64,000 bases of DNA, from positions 6,785,784 through 6,849,783 of the forward strand of contig CP136066.1 in the NCBI GenBank assembly GCA_032622095.1. Direction: 5' to 3'. The position numbers were made by a program, and so were the translations under genes. The stretch comes from Siphonodentalium dalli. Taxonomy: Eukaryota > Mollusca > Scaphopoda > Gadilida > Siphonodentaliidae. Shown piece after piece: positions 24,241 to 35,277 of the stretch; the first letter of the stretch is position 1, and each line of letters opens with the position of its first letter. Below the pieces are notes generated by a model. That model saw only the letters and a list, made by a program, of their open reading frames with translations. It had not been told where the DNA came from and searched no databases.

Positions 24241-25925
24241 TTAATAAGATATTGCATGTTGTGAAGTAAATGACATCACTGAATATCATTAATAAGATAT
24301 TGCATGTTGTGAAGTAAATGACATCACTAACTATCTTTAATAAGATATTGCATGTTGTGAAGTAAATGACATCACTGGCTATCATTAATAAGATACATGT
24401 ACATGTATTGCATATGTTATGGTGTAAATATGACATCTCTGACTATCATTAATAAGATATTGCATGTTGTGAAGTACATGTAAATGACATCACTGGCTAT
24501 CATTAATAAGATATTGCATGTTGTGAAGTAAATAACATCACTAACTACATGTACGTATCATTAACTCTTTCGCTGCCACCCGCCACCACAGACGTAACCC
24601 CCAGTGCCACGCATCCTGTACATATATCCATGTATTTCAGGTATATATGGGTAATACATTATATCTCAAGCAGTTTCTAATATAATTAGTTGAAACTTCA
24701 CATGTATATAGACATAGGTATACCCTGTCGAATGCCGCCGTGGACACGCCCACCAAGGTCACGTGACATTGGCGGCCATCTTGGATTAGTGGCTATTTGC
24801 CTGTATATGTACAGTTTGTGTGGGTATGAATGGGTGTGTTGTTTGTTTTCTAATTTTCAACCCAATTATACGATGTCCAACAGTAAGGTACACGGGAGTA
24901 ACCTATATGAACCCACTTTGGACATAAAATAGGTCACGTGACCTTGGCGTCCATCTTGGATTTATGCAAGTTGCCACCTATTTGTAGCAAAATGAGATAC
25001 AATGGCGCACTTTGTTGAGTTCGTGCTTTTATTGCTTGAATATTCCCTGATATTTGGTACAATTCCAAATATACATGTAGATATAATAATATAACCATAA
25101 CCATATGTATATATACCTGCAGGGGGACATATGACCCTGCTCCGCCCCTTATAAGTCACGTGATCTTGACGGCCATCTTGAATTTCAGGAAAATTGGGTT
25201 TTACGATGATTTATGTGAATTATATGGGTCACGCGGGCGTACGCATGGTCAACTCACCAGCATTATTAATTTAGTTGCCTGTTATCACCACTGGAAAACG
25301 ACACAATAGACGAGGGTTGTTCAAAACCAGTAAAGGTGTATTATAAATAATAGGTATAAGTATCTTATGCGCCGCAGGCACCCCTCGATCATTATAGTAT
25401 AGAGGTTAGTTACCCATCCACCACCCCATCCCGCCACCCATAGTATCTTATACGCCGCAGGCGCCCCTATAATAGAGGCTACTGCCCACACAAATAATAG
25501 GTATAAGTAACTTATGCGCCACAGGCGCCCCTCGATCATTAGAGTATAGAGGTAATAGCAATAATTTCTTCAGTCCTGAGTCTTTTGCGAGCAGCCATTT
25601 TCGACTAATAACCACGTGCTAATAACAATGATGCAATATTCCGGCTCTGACTGTACCTCCATAACGTCAGAAATGGCATGACCTTGAGGACATTGTCGCT
25701 TTAAATTGTTCGCGCGCAACAGTACTACAGATAAATACAGTGTACACTCTCAAACATGCCGGAAAGTATAGAGTTATATCCCATACATTAGACTACATAC
25801 CAAATTCGCAAAAATGCGTGATTGGCAGCGTCTACGAAGTTCGCATTTATGCGCGTTTGGCAGCGAAAGAGTTAATAAGATATTGCATGTTATGATGTAC
25901 TAGTAAATATGACATACAATGTATT
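24241..25925 (+). repeat. 48-bp tandem repeat split by a TTAA element
   Basis: Units TTAATAAGATATTGCATGTT, GTGAAGTAAATGACATCACT + spacer; about six before 24560 and one after 25872. Confidence 0.92.
24565..25871. mobile_element. 1.3-kb piggyBac-like TTAA element
   Basis: CTCTTTCGCTGCCA at the left, TGGCAGCGAAAGAG at the right, TTAA on both sides, within a repeat unit that reads ATCATTAATAAGAT when empty. Contains three GTCACGTGACCTTGGCG/GGCCATCTTGGATT words and three GCGCCGCAGGCGCCCCT words. No transposase ORF. Confidence 0.93.
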
Positions 25926-26050
25926 AACCCTTTCTATACTAAATACTCATTGATGAGTAGTTAACTTATTAAGCCTTTCTATACTAAATACTCAATGATG
26001 AATAGTTACCTTATTAACCCTTCTACACTAAATACTCATTGATGAGTAGT
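25926..26050 (+). repeat. ~46-bp tandem repeat, three copies
   Basis: TTAACCCTTTCTATACTAAA, TACTCATTGATGAGTAG; starts resemble a TTAA-MITE end. Confidence 0.9.
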
Positions 26051-26467
26051 CATGCCTTGAAATAGTGTGTCTGTCATTTGTAGAATGAGGTCCCCAGAGG
26101 GTTAATTTAGTGATGCTACCCTGCACAGTGGGATAGTATCACCAAAGTCACCCTATGGGGATCTTATTCTGCTTAGGCCTTATCTTCTGGGAAGTATCTA
26201 TTGTCTCAAATTAACACCATTTTTAGTTACTTTTTTCCTTCTGTTTATAGTTTCTATATACCCTAATTTGGAGAAGATAAAATGCATAATCATAGTGACT
26301 GACAGGTGAACATCACCAACTTCAACTGGGGAACTTCAATCTTATCCTGGGTCTCACATAGCTGAATGAGGTTCTCAGAGGGTTAATTTGGTGATGCAGA
26401 ATAGTGTCTCTAAATTTGCACTCAATGGACCTCATTGCAAATGTGAGACACACTATATCCAGGCTTT
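26051..26467. mobile_element. Family B MITE, long form
   Basis: CATGCCTTGAAATAGTGTGT to ACACACTATATCCAGGCTT. Confidence 0.92.
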
Positions 26468-26492
26468 CCTGGTGGGCTTTCTTTTTTCGTTA

Positions 26493-26672
26493 TATAGTAA
26501 TGCTCTAATTAATCGACTCCATAATCACAGCAGAATTATGGGTAACTTTTCAGGATTTAGTCGGAAATATGGCTTGTTGCCATTCATCGGAAAGCTCTCC
26601 CCGACTAAATACTGAAATGTTACCCATAATTCTGCTGTGATTATGGAGTCGATTAATTAGAGCATTACTGTA
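26493..26672. mobile_element. Family D MITE
   Basis: TATAGTAATGCTCTAATTAA to GAGCATTACTGTA. Confidence 0.93.
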
Positions 26673-26742
26673 TGCTGGTTTATGTCTAGGTTTATGAGTT
26701 GAACACTTCTGCGTAAAAACATGGATTCCCAGATGTGTGAAA

Positions 26743-27441
26743 CAAGCTTTAGTGCGCCTGTCATTTGCAGATTGATGTCCCCAGAGGGTGAATTTAGTGG
26801 CGATATCCTTCATAGCAGGCTAGCATCAACAAATTCACCCTCTGGGAACCTCATTCTGCATGGCCTCAGCTGCTATGGGAGAGATAGACTCAGATTGAAG
26901 TTCCCAAATGGTAAATATTGTGATGTACGCCCATTGGGAACCTCCATTATGCTATGTGTCGTCTGCCAATTTGGGAAATTGAGAAACTAAACTAAAAAAG
27001 AAATATAATCTATGTGAAGAAGTTTCTATAGAAAATTTATACTAAAGAAACTTTCCAGAGAAGATGAGCCTGAGCAGAATGAGGTCCCCAGAGGGTGAAT
27101 TTAGTATTGCTAGCCTGCTATGTTGGATGACTTTATTAACCCTTTCAGTGCCAAGTCCGATTTTTGTATCAACCCATATTACCTTGATCATTTTTCAAAT
27201 TTATTGATTATAATAATGTGATACATTGATGGAAAGAGCTCTAAGAGCTCTTTCTTCCATCAATGTATCACCTTATTATAATCAATAAATTTGAAAAATG
27301 ATCAAGGAAATATGGGTTGATACAAAAATCGGACTTGGCACTGAAAGGGTTAATGCTAGCCTGCTATGCGGGAGAGCATCACTAAATTCACCCTCTAGGG
27401 ACCTCATTCTGCAAATGACAGGCACACTAAACTCAGACTTG
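26743..27441. mobile_element. Family B MITE, long form, hosting a family C element
   Basis: CAAGCTTTAGTGCGCCTGTC to GCACACTAAACTCAGACTTG, interrupted at TTAA by 27140-27349. Confidence 0.92.
27140..27349. mobile_element. Family C TTAA palindromic MITE
   Basis: 210 bp, essentially one palindrome: CCCTTTCAGTGCCAAGTCCG to CGGACTTGGCACTGAAAGGG, TTAA on both sides, centre AAGAGCTCTAAGAGCTCTTT. Confidence 0.96.
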
Positions 27442-27647
27442 ATGTGAAATCTTGCAAAAAGTACTTCTGAGAAACAATCTCCGAGTAACTAATTTACAGT
27501 ATTTTCCTCTGCGTTACCCGAGAAAATATATAAGAGAATGCACTGGCACAGGGTCTTTAATGCTGCACTAGCGCAGCTCCCGTCATGAAAGGGTAACCCT
27601 CATTTTAAATATATATTCCAAGGTTAAAAGGGTGAATGATCCCCGGT

Positions 27648-27959
27648 GCACGTGCGGTCTGAGTTAGTGATTCATGGTGTACGTGTGATCTGAGATGACT
27701 GGACTGTGTGAAATCAGTCACTGTCTATTTATATTATATAATTAATGTCATGCACGTGCGGTCTGAGATAATGAATCGTGGTGTACATGTGATCTGAGAT
27801 GACTGGACTGTGTGAAATCAGTCACTGTCTATTTATATTATATAATTAATGTCATGCACGTGCGGTCTGAGATAATGAGTCGTGGTGTACATGTGATCTC
27901 AGATGACTGGACTGTATGAAATCAGTCACTGTCTATTTATATTATATAATTAATGATTT
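27648..27959 (+). repeat. 104-bp tandem repeat, three copies
   Basis: Copies start at 27648, 27752 and 27856 with GCACGTGCGGTCTGAG and end TATTATATAATTAATG. Confidence 0.96.
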
Positions 27960-28402
27960 GTCGTGCATGGGGATGATTCAAATACAAAGTCATTGCCGAT
28001 TGGTAGATTAGTGACAAAGGAATCCACACAGAATTATTGATGAGGGATCATAGTTATACCTGAAATAAAAGAACCAATCAATAATCATCTCAAATAAAGT
28101 CAATACGGCTCACTTTTTTTCTTCTTGAATGAATGTCATATCACTCACATGCCCCATTAGTCCGATAAGGCCTAGATAAATAAATTACTAGATTTACATC
28201 CAACATTTTCGGAAAAATGAGGCGGGATGGCGAATTTAAATTTTTATATTCCTAACATACAATGTACATGTATATGGTTATGTACAGTTCTAGATATTGA
28301 AACAGGATTCTATCTTGTATAATACAAGGCGATTTACATGTAGATTGTCCAATTTGATAAAACATAGACTGATTTATGAGTCAATGAAATGTAATTTGAT
28401 GA
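27960..28402. other. Unassigned DNA
   Basis: No gene recognised. Confidence 0.4.
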
Positions 28403-28406
28403 TTAA

Positions 28407-28735
28407 CCCTTCCATGAAATTTTGCGAAAACCCTCTGCCAAATGCCAATGCATTCTTTTATGCGTTTCTCCCATAGGGAACCTCGCGTATTTAAGAGAAT
28501 ACATTGGCCTAACAATATTTACATTGACCGTGTAAGCCAGTGCATTCTCTTATATATAGGAGTCTCCAATAGGCAGCCTCGCATATATAAGAGAATACAT
28601 TGGCCTAACAATATTTACCTTGGCCTTGTAAGCCAGCCCCGTACATGTACATTTGTGTATGTGAGGCTCCCTGTGGATAATGCACTGACACAGGTTCTTT
28701 AATGCTGCACCAGTGCAGCTCCCGTCATTGATGGG
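28407..28735. mobile_element. Family F TTAA MITE
   Basis: CCCTTCCATGAAATTTTGCG at the left, CAGCTCCCGTCATTGATGGG at the right, TTAA on both sides; two ATTCTCTTATATATAGGAG-like hairpins. Confidence 0.9.
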
Positions 28736-28871
28736 TTAAGGCATGAGAAAAAAGTTAATATAAAAGATATCCAAATAAAATAAAAATTGAGGAGGGGACT
28801 TAAAATAGGGTGGAGAGGGGATGTAAATCTAGCAATATTTTTATATTTCGGCCTAATATCTGAATAGATGA

Positions 28872-29251
28872 ACCCTTTCAGTGCCAGGGGCCGATCTCAT
28901 CGGCCCTAATTTATGGGTTGAATTTTTTTGGGTATGCTTAAGCATGCTATAGCGAATTTAAAAACAAACTGGATAAAACCTTAGGGGCATGTTATAACTC
29001 AAAACTATCACCAAGTATTCATAGTAATAAGTTTGATGCCCATGAAAAACGTAAGATTCCCAGGCACTAAACCTACAAAATAAGTCTGTTAAAGAATATA
29101 AGAAAAAAATATTAAAATTGTAAAAAATTGTAAAATATAATAACAAATGATGAAAAATTGTTAGGCCATATGGTCGACTCGCATATATAAGAGAATGCAT
29201 TGGCACAGGATATATGGGTTGATACAAAAATCGGACCTGGCACTCAAAGGG
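28872..29251. mobile_element. Family C-type element containing an A hairpin arm
   Basis: CCCTTTCAGTGCCAGGGGCC at the left, GGACCTGGCACTCAAAGGG then TTAA at the right; an A-type hairpin arm is embedded at 29165-29209. Confidence 0.78.
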
Positions 29252-29642
29252 TTAACAGTTACAATGATCTGTTCATTCATTTGTCCGTCCTTTCAAAATG
29301 TTTATTGTCCAAATGATAACCTGATTATTACATGTATGTGACAGAATTTTATGAAACTTTGTATGTGACCTTCATATGTCTGGATCAAATTTGGGTCCAG
29401 TTCGACCATTTCTAACAGAGTTAGGCCAATTTTCGACTTAGAAATTGTTTGGATGATATTACTTGAATGGTATTTGAAAGAATATTATGAAACCTGGCAA
29501 AAGATGCTTGTTCCCCGCATGCTGACAAGCATATGATTTTCCTAATTGCATTTCCGAAAAATAGGATTATAAAAAAATGTTTTTTGGAAGCAGTATACCT
29601 GGGCCCTGCGAATATTTTCACTTAATCAGCCACCTATTTGAA
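29252..29642 (+). other. R-like element fragment
   Basis: TTTGTCCGTCCTTTCAAAAT, ATGAAACTTTGTATGTGACC, TTCGACCATTTCTAACAGAG; no ORF. Confidence 0.5.
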
Positions 29643-29792
29643 CAAGCCTGGCAATAGTGTGTCTGACATTTGCCAAATGATGTCCCCTGAGGGTGTATTT
29701 GGTGATGCTAGCCGCTGTGCATGATAGTGTCACTAATTTCACTCTCTGGGAACCTCATTCTGCAAATGTCAGACACTAATTCCCAGGCTCCG
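29643..29792. mobile_element. Family B MITE, short form
   Basis: CAAGCCTGGCAATAGTGTGT to ACTAATTCCCAGGCTC; ATTTGAA on both sides. Confidence 0.88.
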
Positions 29793-30056
29793 ATTTGAAC
29801 ATTTTAGAATATCCTTTATTCTGATCATTGTCACATTGAGACACATGTAACTTTACTGAAAATGGAACTGTGTTGTAAATTATCTGTGACGTCACATAAA
29901 TCTACATATACTTTACAGTACCAATACATGACCCTAGCTTTGCGCTGAGCCAGGGTTATTGAATAAGTGCTTTATCTGGAAGCCCTTTAACTGTATGTAA
30001 TCAGAATTGTCATCGGCTTGGCCTTGATTTTAATAGTATGCACTGTATCTTTTCAG

Positions 30057-30144
30057 GTTGTGTAGTTTGACATTATCCAGACTCATTGTACAGAAACCAT
30101 TAGAAAATGATCTCACGTCAGTCATCATCGCCGTCAAAATGCAG
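30057..30144 (+). CDS. PACS: PACS exon e1 (start of FBR domain)
   Basis: First recognisable coding exon of the PACS orthologue. PACS proteins are cytosolic sorting adaptors that bind acidic-cluster motifs of cargo such as furin and link them to AP-1/AP-3 or COPI. After one leading base that completes an upstream codon, the exon reads LCSLTLSRLIVQKP, then LENDLTSVIIAVKMQ, which matches the opening of the vertebrate FBR (furin/cargo-binding region: LCSLTL, then SVVIAVK). The acceptor is CTTTTCAG and the donor GTATGA. Length is 88 nt (1 + 29 codons), so the preceding exon must end in phase 2; its expected ending, CVPR before LCSLTL, would fit. I did not find that exon upstream in the window. Partial copies of this exon's donor occur downstream at about 30275 and 30360. 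Confidence 0.93.
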
Positions 30145-30378
30145 GTATGAATAAAATCCCACCTCTACCACCACACCCACCCCCTCTCCCCTCACACCCA
30201 TCCCCGATCTACCCCTACATCCATCCACCATTTACACCAACACCCATCCCATCCACGTCCTGCAATTAACATCTTAAAATGCAAGTAGGAATTATAACAC
30301 CCCCTCCACCCACATCATCCCCAATATTAATCATCTAAGTAAAAATAATATTAACATCTTAAAATGCAGGTATGAAAC
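30136..30378 (+). repeat. Partial copies of the e1 donor in a C-rich tract
   Basis: The e1 exon/intron border (AAAATGCAGGTATGA) recurs at about 30275 (AAAATGCAAGTAGGA) and 30361 (AAAATGCAGGTATGA), separated by CCCACC-rich and AATATTAACATCTT spacers. This looks like a short, diverged minisatellite seeded on the splice donor. The third copy retains a perfect donor. Confidence 0.7.
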
Positions 30379-30732
30379 ACAATTAAACAGTGATTTATTT
30401 ACAACATCATTTTGAATGGAAAATTACATGTACATGTACATCACGTCCCACGTGGAGTGGGAAAATAACACAAAATTATTCAGACATGAACGTTAACAAA
30501 ACAAAATTAAAAGATATACATGTACTGCAAAATAGAGTAACGTTATTCAGTGTTGATATACTTTTTCTGCGCATGATCGGAAATTTCAAAGTGACTGCGT
30601 TGATTCCCAAGGCAGTGCATTGAATTTGAACACAGTTCTCAGCCGTTTACAATGTGGTCACAACGCACACTCAATACACTCGTTATACACGCAACAACCA
30701 AGTCAATGAACATTACGACCATATTTTAAACG
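30145..30732. other. PACS intron 1, proximal part
   Basis: C-rich low-complexity DNA to about 30350, then AT-rich DNA with TACATGTACATGTA words. No gene seen. Confidence 0.6.
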
Positions 30733-31345
30733 GCTGAGCACCAAGCTAAACGGGACCTTATTAAACGTCTGAGGACCACGCTGAACGGGACACACATTAA
30801 ACAGCTGAGGACCACGCTAAACTGGACACACAATAACGGCTGAGGACCAAACTAAACGGGACACACATTAAATGGCTGAGGACCACGCTAAATGGGACAC
30901 ACATTAAAACGGCTGAGGATCATTCTAAACTGGACACTCATTAAATGGCTGAGGACCACGCTAAACGGGACACACATTAAATGGCTGAGGACCACGCTAA
31001 ATGGGACATACATTAAATGGCTGAGGACCATGCTAAACGGGACACACATTAAATGGCTGAGGACCACGCTAAACGGGACACACATTAAATGGCTGAGGAC
31101 CACGCTAAACGGGACACACATTAAATGGCTGAGGACCATTCTAGATGGGACACATTACCGTAAACCACTGAGGACCATGCTAAACGGGACACATATTAAA
31201 CGGCTGAGGACCACTCTAAACGGGACACACATTAAACGGCTGAGGACCATGCTAAACGGGACACATATTAAACGGCTGAGGACCATGCTAAACGGGACAC
31301 ATATTAAACGGCTGAGGACCACGATATTTAAACGGGACACACATA
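30733..31345 (+). repeat. 36-bp minisatellite in PACS intron 1
   Basis: About 17 copies of a 36-bp unit containing GGCTGAGGACCACGCTAAAC followed by GGGACACACATTAAAT. The period is divisible by three and lacks stops in several frames, so it creates spurious long ORFs on both strands. Confidence 0.95.
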
Positions 31346-31397
31346 TTGAGAATATGTGTATGTTTGTTCACATTATTTTTATAACTGACCTTGATCT

Positions 31398-32688
31398 TAG
31401 TGCTGAAACGGTTGACCTGTTTTTGTAGCCGGTTAACCGCGGCGTGTAACCGGATCATAACTGGATATCCGCTATTTTCAACCTATGACTTGACACTCAT
31501 TATTTACATTAATATGTAGCAATATATCATCATAATTTGATTTATTATCTGCATGGCGAACTCACGTATCGTTTACACATACAGAGATTGTATTAAACGA
31601 ATGTAAATCACCAAACACGAACGGTAAAAAGCCATGTGTTGACAACTTGACAGGTGACACAGTGAACGAAAACTCGCAGTGTTTATAAATAGACACGACA
31701 TGCTTGACCTGTTTGTATTGCAGTCGTGACTGCTGCCCGACTTTTTGTCGTTCTCGTTTGTGAAGAATATTGCGTGACCTATATATATTTTCGTACATGC
31801 AAATCGCGGCAGCTTTTTATTGTCATTATAATAGCCATTGCGGGACTGGGCGAATATTAGGTCATGTGAGTCAGGTATTCTTCGGCGATTTGAGATGCAT
31901 AGGATGACCAACGGCAGATAAACACAATTATCATAAATTTTAGAAATCAGCTGAAAACCTGCTGAAAACAGTGTTTTCTGTTAGAACACAATTAAATGTT
32001 GAGAATTAATCATTATGATGCAAACGAGTCCGACTACATGGCAACACCACTTCGTCCACTGAGATTACCCAAACTCAGTAATATTAGATTGACCATGCAT
32101 ATGTAAATAGGGTTAATTCTACAGATTTTGCATTCTGCGAATTTCTTTTTGTTTTCTGAAATGCGCCCAGACATCTGATTTACGCATTTCTTGAGTATCC
32201 GTGATACCGTCTACATGTAGTGAGTCTGAGAGTAGATGTCAAATGACCAGGCCGTACTCCATTGAAAACGATTGCGTTGATCTTTGCCGACAACTCAGTG
32301 GCGTCAGTGCACATGTTTTACCAGACATCGGATCATCAAAGATGACGGCATGCATCTTTGATGTTTAGGCGTCAAAGCCAGACTACTAGTATGTAACTTG
32401 CTATTCATGGAATACTTTTTATCTCGCACCAGATTTTGACTTTTAATACACGTAATTTCGTCTATACTCCTCAGAGTGATAAAGATTGTAGCAAAATTGA
32501 TAAAGTACACGTTGCTTAAAACCTACTGTTATCGTGCGCAGTCTCGTGCTTATTAGTTAAGAACATACTATGTTAGTTTTTGTCATTGGCATCGCGTGTG
32601 TGCAATACATAGCGGTTAACCGGTTGATCGTAGTTCAACCGGTTGTCGACAGTAGCCGGTTGTCAACCGGATATACGTTTCAGCACTA
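31398..32688. mobile_element. hAT-type non-autonomous element, PACS intron 1
   Basis: About 1.29 kb bounded by inverted ends TAGTGCTGAAACG at the left and the reverse complement at the right (CGTTTCAGCACTA). Flanks are CTTGATCT and CTTGATAG, a decayed 8-bp target duplication. Subterminal DNA is rich in CCGGTTAACC/CCGGTTG motifs. No transposase ORF is visible. Confidence 0.75.
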
Positions 32689-33693
32689 CTTGATAGACCC
32701 CGAAGCCACGACAAATAGTTTTAATGGCTGGCTCAACCGATTTTCGTGGCTGGTTAGCTAGCTAAGCCGGCTCAGTCACGACGTTCGTGGCTGACGAAAT
32801 ATGGCGGCTCAGCCGGCTGAGATGTTATCATTCAGCGTATTTTCGTTTCCGAAATGTTCCTAATCCCCTGTTACCGGTTATAGACGCCGTTTTTTTTAGC
32901 GTTTGTGGTGAACCCGTAGAATTCCACACCACACGTAATCTTTTGATGTTGGGCTTTTCCATTATGGCGAAATTTCACGAAGGACTGGCATGGATATACT
33001 CTATAGTTTCCCATCTAATCGGTATAAGTAGTTACATTGGGACTTCTGTCGACTTCAGACTGCTATCATCACTGCCATCTTGCGATATATGCATGCATCA
33101 TTGAATGATGAACCCGATAGTAATGATATATAATATTTCAAACTATTTTCTATTATTATGTGTATATATTGACAAATGCCAGTGATGTCTGAGACTGGGT
33201 GTGGTCGATATAAACAATTTATATTTTAACCCTTTCAATACCGAATGGATGCGCCCATTCAGTTATATGAAAGCATGCATTGGAATAGTCTATTCCACAT
33301 TAAGGGGCCATGTGTTCTGCATGATAATATAACAGCCATGCCGTGTTCATGCGAGTATGCCAATATTAGGCAATGCGGTTTAGTTCTTTGCGATTCACAA
33401 TACAGTTGTGCTTGACATATAAGCCCCATTCGGCAAACCTCGTCAGATTCCGTCACCGTAGAGGTCACAGGTCGAGGAGTTCAGAATGATATAAGCCCAT
33501 GCACACGGCTCAGCCATTTTACAATTCCGACGGCGGGGATTTTTAAATGTGGCTGGCGTTAGATATAATATGGCTGGCGGCGGCTTGTGGCCAATATGGC
33601 TGGCGGCGGCGAGCGATGGCGGCTTCGGGCTCTACTACTTGATCTGTGTATATTTTTCGTTGATTTGCGTTATTGTTTTTACCTTTTTTTCAG
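32689..33693. other. PACS intron 1, distal part
   Basis: Contains GGCTGGCTC/AGCCGGCT-rich inverted words at 32725-32850 and GGCTGGCGGCGG words at 33550-33620. A degenerate TTAA-MITE end (TTTTAACCCTTTCAATACC) starts near 33226. No exon other than e2 was recognised. Confidence 0.5.
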
Positions 33694-33783
33694 AACTCCA
33701 AACGAGTGTTGCGCTCTAATGAAATCGTCGTCCCAATCGGGGGTTTGCTCGATACAGAACTTGATTTGTCATTTTCATTACAA
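33694..33783 (+). CDS. PACS: PACS exon e2 (FBR domain)
   Basis: Second exon, 30 codons in phase 0: [17 protein letters not shown], then [13 protein letters not shown]. Vertebrate PACS has SKRILRSNEIVLPPSG followed by VETELQLTFSLQ at the same place, so conservation is strong and colinear. The acceptor is preceded by a T-rich tract ending in TTTTTTTCAG and the donor is GTAAGT. It forms the middle of the cargo-binding FBR. The preceding intron is 3.5 kb and carries a 36-bp minisatellite and a hAT-type element. Confidence 0.95.
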
Positions 33784-33834
33784 GTAAGTCTGGTTATCTA
33801 GCTGTATGTTTCCTATTGTGAGCAATATCTAATA

Positions 33835-34087
33835 ATGGGACATGGCTTATCCCTTCCTGGAAATTTTGCGAAAACCCTGCATGCCAATGCATTCTCTTAT
33901 TATTATATCTGCGAGTCTCCCATAGGGAGCCTCGCATATAAGAGAATGACTTGGCCTAACAATATTTACCTTGACTTTGTAAGCCAGTGCATTCTCTTAT
34001 ATATAGGGAGACTCCTATATATCAGAGAATGCACTGGCACAGTATCTTTAATGCTGCACCAGCACAGCTCCCATCATGATATGGTTA
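33835..34087. mobile_element. Family F TTAA MITE (degenerate) in PACS intron 2
   Basis: Begins CCCTTCCTGGAAATTTTGCG and ends with the family 3' signature CTGCACCAGCACAGCTCCC, then ATGGTTAA. Contains two ATTCTCTTAT hairpins. Same family as 28407-28735. Confidence 0.7.
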
Positions 34088-34626
34088 ATGCCACCATAAC
34101 TTTGTTAGTTTTAGGATAATATATGGTAGATTATTGGCATGCAGTTTTACTCAGCAAGGACCAGCGGACATTTTCTCCCTAAAATTTTGCACTTGTCCCT
34201 ATATTTGTTCTTTCATATACCAGTATGAATATGTCCCAATAGCATATTTAAAGGATATTTACTGTTTATAATGGTGTTCTTACTCACTATAATTGTTTTA
34301 AAAAAATGGGCTCTTATGTTGGATATAGAAGGGTGATATTCAGCCGCGGTGGCAATGTTGAAACCAATGCTGTTAAGTGGACACTTGTTGTGTCGACAGC
34401 ATTATGTATTACATGTACCTCATTCATTAATTATTCCCCAGATTCAACAAAGCCTTCAAACTGGCCTTTGTTTAGTATTTAGTTGTGTGGGACATATGAA
34501 CAGAAATAGACACATGACATCTGAGGACCAATCCCAGGCTATTATTGTCGTGATTATCATTGTATATGACATCATCGCGAGCATTGTCGCGTTTAGCAGA
34601 TAAAGGATTAACTGCTAATAATAATT
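34088..34626. other. PACS intron 2, unassigned
   Basis: Nothing coding recognised. CAGCCGCGGTGGCAATG at 34342 resembles a short repeat near 8110. Confidence 0.4.
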
Positions 34627-34733
34627 AACTCTTCCATAATTAGATCCCTATGGGAGACTAGCATATAATAGATAATGCACTGGTACAGGATCTTTAATGC
34701 AGCACCAGCGCAGCTCCCGTCATGGAAGGGTTA
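34627..34733. mobile_element. Family F TTAA MITE, short internal-deletion copy
   Basis: Starts TTAACTCTTCCATAATT and ends CAGCTCCCGTCATGGAAGGG before TTAA. The central palindromes are reduced to a single CCTATGGGAG hairpin remnant. Confidence 0.75.
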
Positions 34734-35090
34734 ATCTTAACATTATGTATGGAAGGCTTATTGTCTTCATTACGTCTCTCATCATGGTTCTTCCAAGTGT
34801 TAATGTTGACATTACTTATGGAAGGGTAAATGTCGTCATCACGTCTCCCGTCATGGAAGGGTTAATGTCAACATTACATTGACGAAGGCTTAATCTTGAT
34901 ATTACGTATGAAAGGGTTAATGTCATTACATCTCCCACATGGAAGGGTTAATGTTGTCATTATGTCTCATGTCATGGAAGGGTTAATGTCGACATTACGT
35001 TGATGAAGGGTTAATCTTGACATTACGTATGGAAGGGTTAATTTCGACATTACGTTGATGAAGGGTTAGTGTCGTCATTACGTTTACTTT
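34734..35090 (+). repeat. Minisatellite derived from a family F MITE end
   Basis: Roughly nine to ten irregular units of about 35-37 bp alternating GGAAGGGTTAAT and GTCGACATTACGT-like words; several units retain CTCCCGTCATGGAAGGGTT, the end of the adjacent MITE. It abuts the pyrimidine tract of PACS exon e3. Confidence 0.85.
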
Positions 35091-35096
35091 TTTCAG

Positions 35097-35222
35097 TATC
35101 CACATTTTCTCAAACGGGAAGGAAACAAGTTACAGGTGATGCTTCAACGGCGGAAAAAGTACAAAAACCGGACAATACTCGGTTACAAGACACTCGCTAT
35201 GGGTCAAGTCTGCATGGCACAT
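35097..35222 (+). CDS. PACS: PACS exon e3 (FBR domain, basic patch)
   Basis: Third exon, 42 codons in phase 0, opening [17 protein letters not shown] and continuing [17 protein letters not shown]. This is the most conserved stretch of PACS; vertebrate PACS2 also has [17 protein letters not shown]. The basic run RRKKYKNR corresponds to the polybasic patch of vertebrate PACS-1 (RRKRYKNR), which I recall being implicated in casein kinase 2 binding. Acceptor TTTTTTCAG, donor GTAAGT. A minisatellite built from the end of a TTAA MITE runs to within about 15 bp of the acceptor, so the branch-point region may lie partly in repeat DNA. Confidence 0.96.
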
Positions 35223-35277
35223 GTAAGTAATGTATAGTTTTCTGTTAAATGAAATTTATTCCATTGGAGAGTAGTTT

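Noticed and set aside
1-30056. First PACS exon (N-terminal MN-x-ATWE motif) upstream
   Set aside because: Searched by eye for a tryptophan-glutamate context followed by CVPR and a phase-2 donor; none found. It may lie outside the window or be too diverged.
30892-31428. 178-codon ORF with WLRTTLNGTHIK-type repeats
   Set aside because: 36-bp minisatellite, open on both strands for the same reason.
32787-33104. 105-codon ORF (MADEIWRLSRLRCY...)
   Set aside because: Random ORF in intron 1; no recognisable domain, and upstream DNA is repeat-derived.
33587-33787. ORF starting MANMAGGGERW that overlaps PACS e2
   Set aside because: Different frame from e2; the PACS frame has a clean acceptor and strong conservation.
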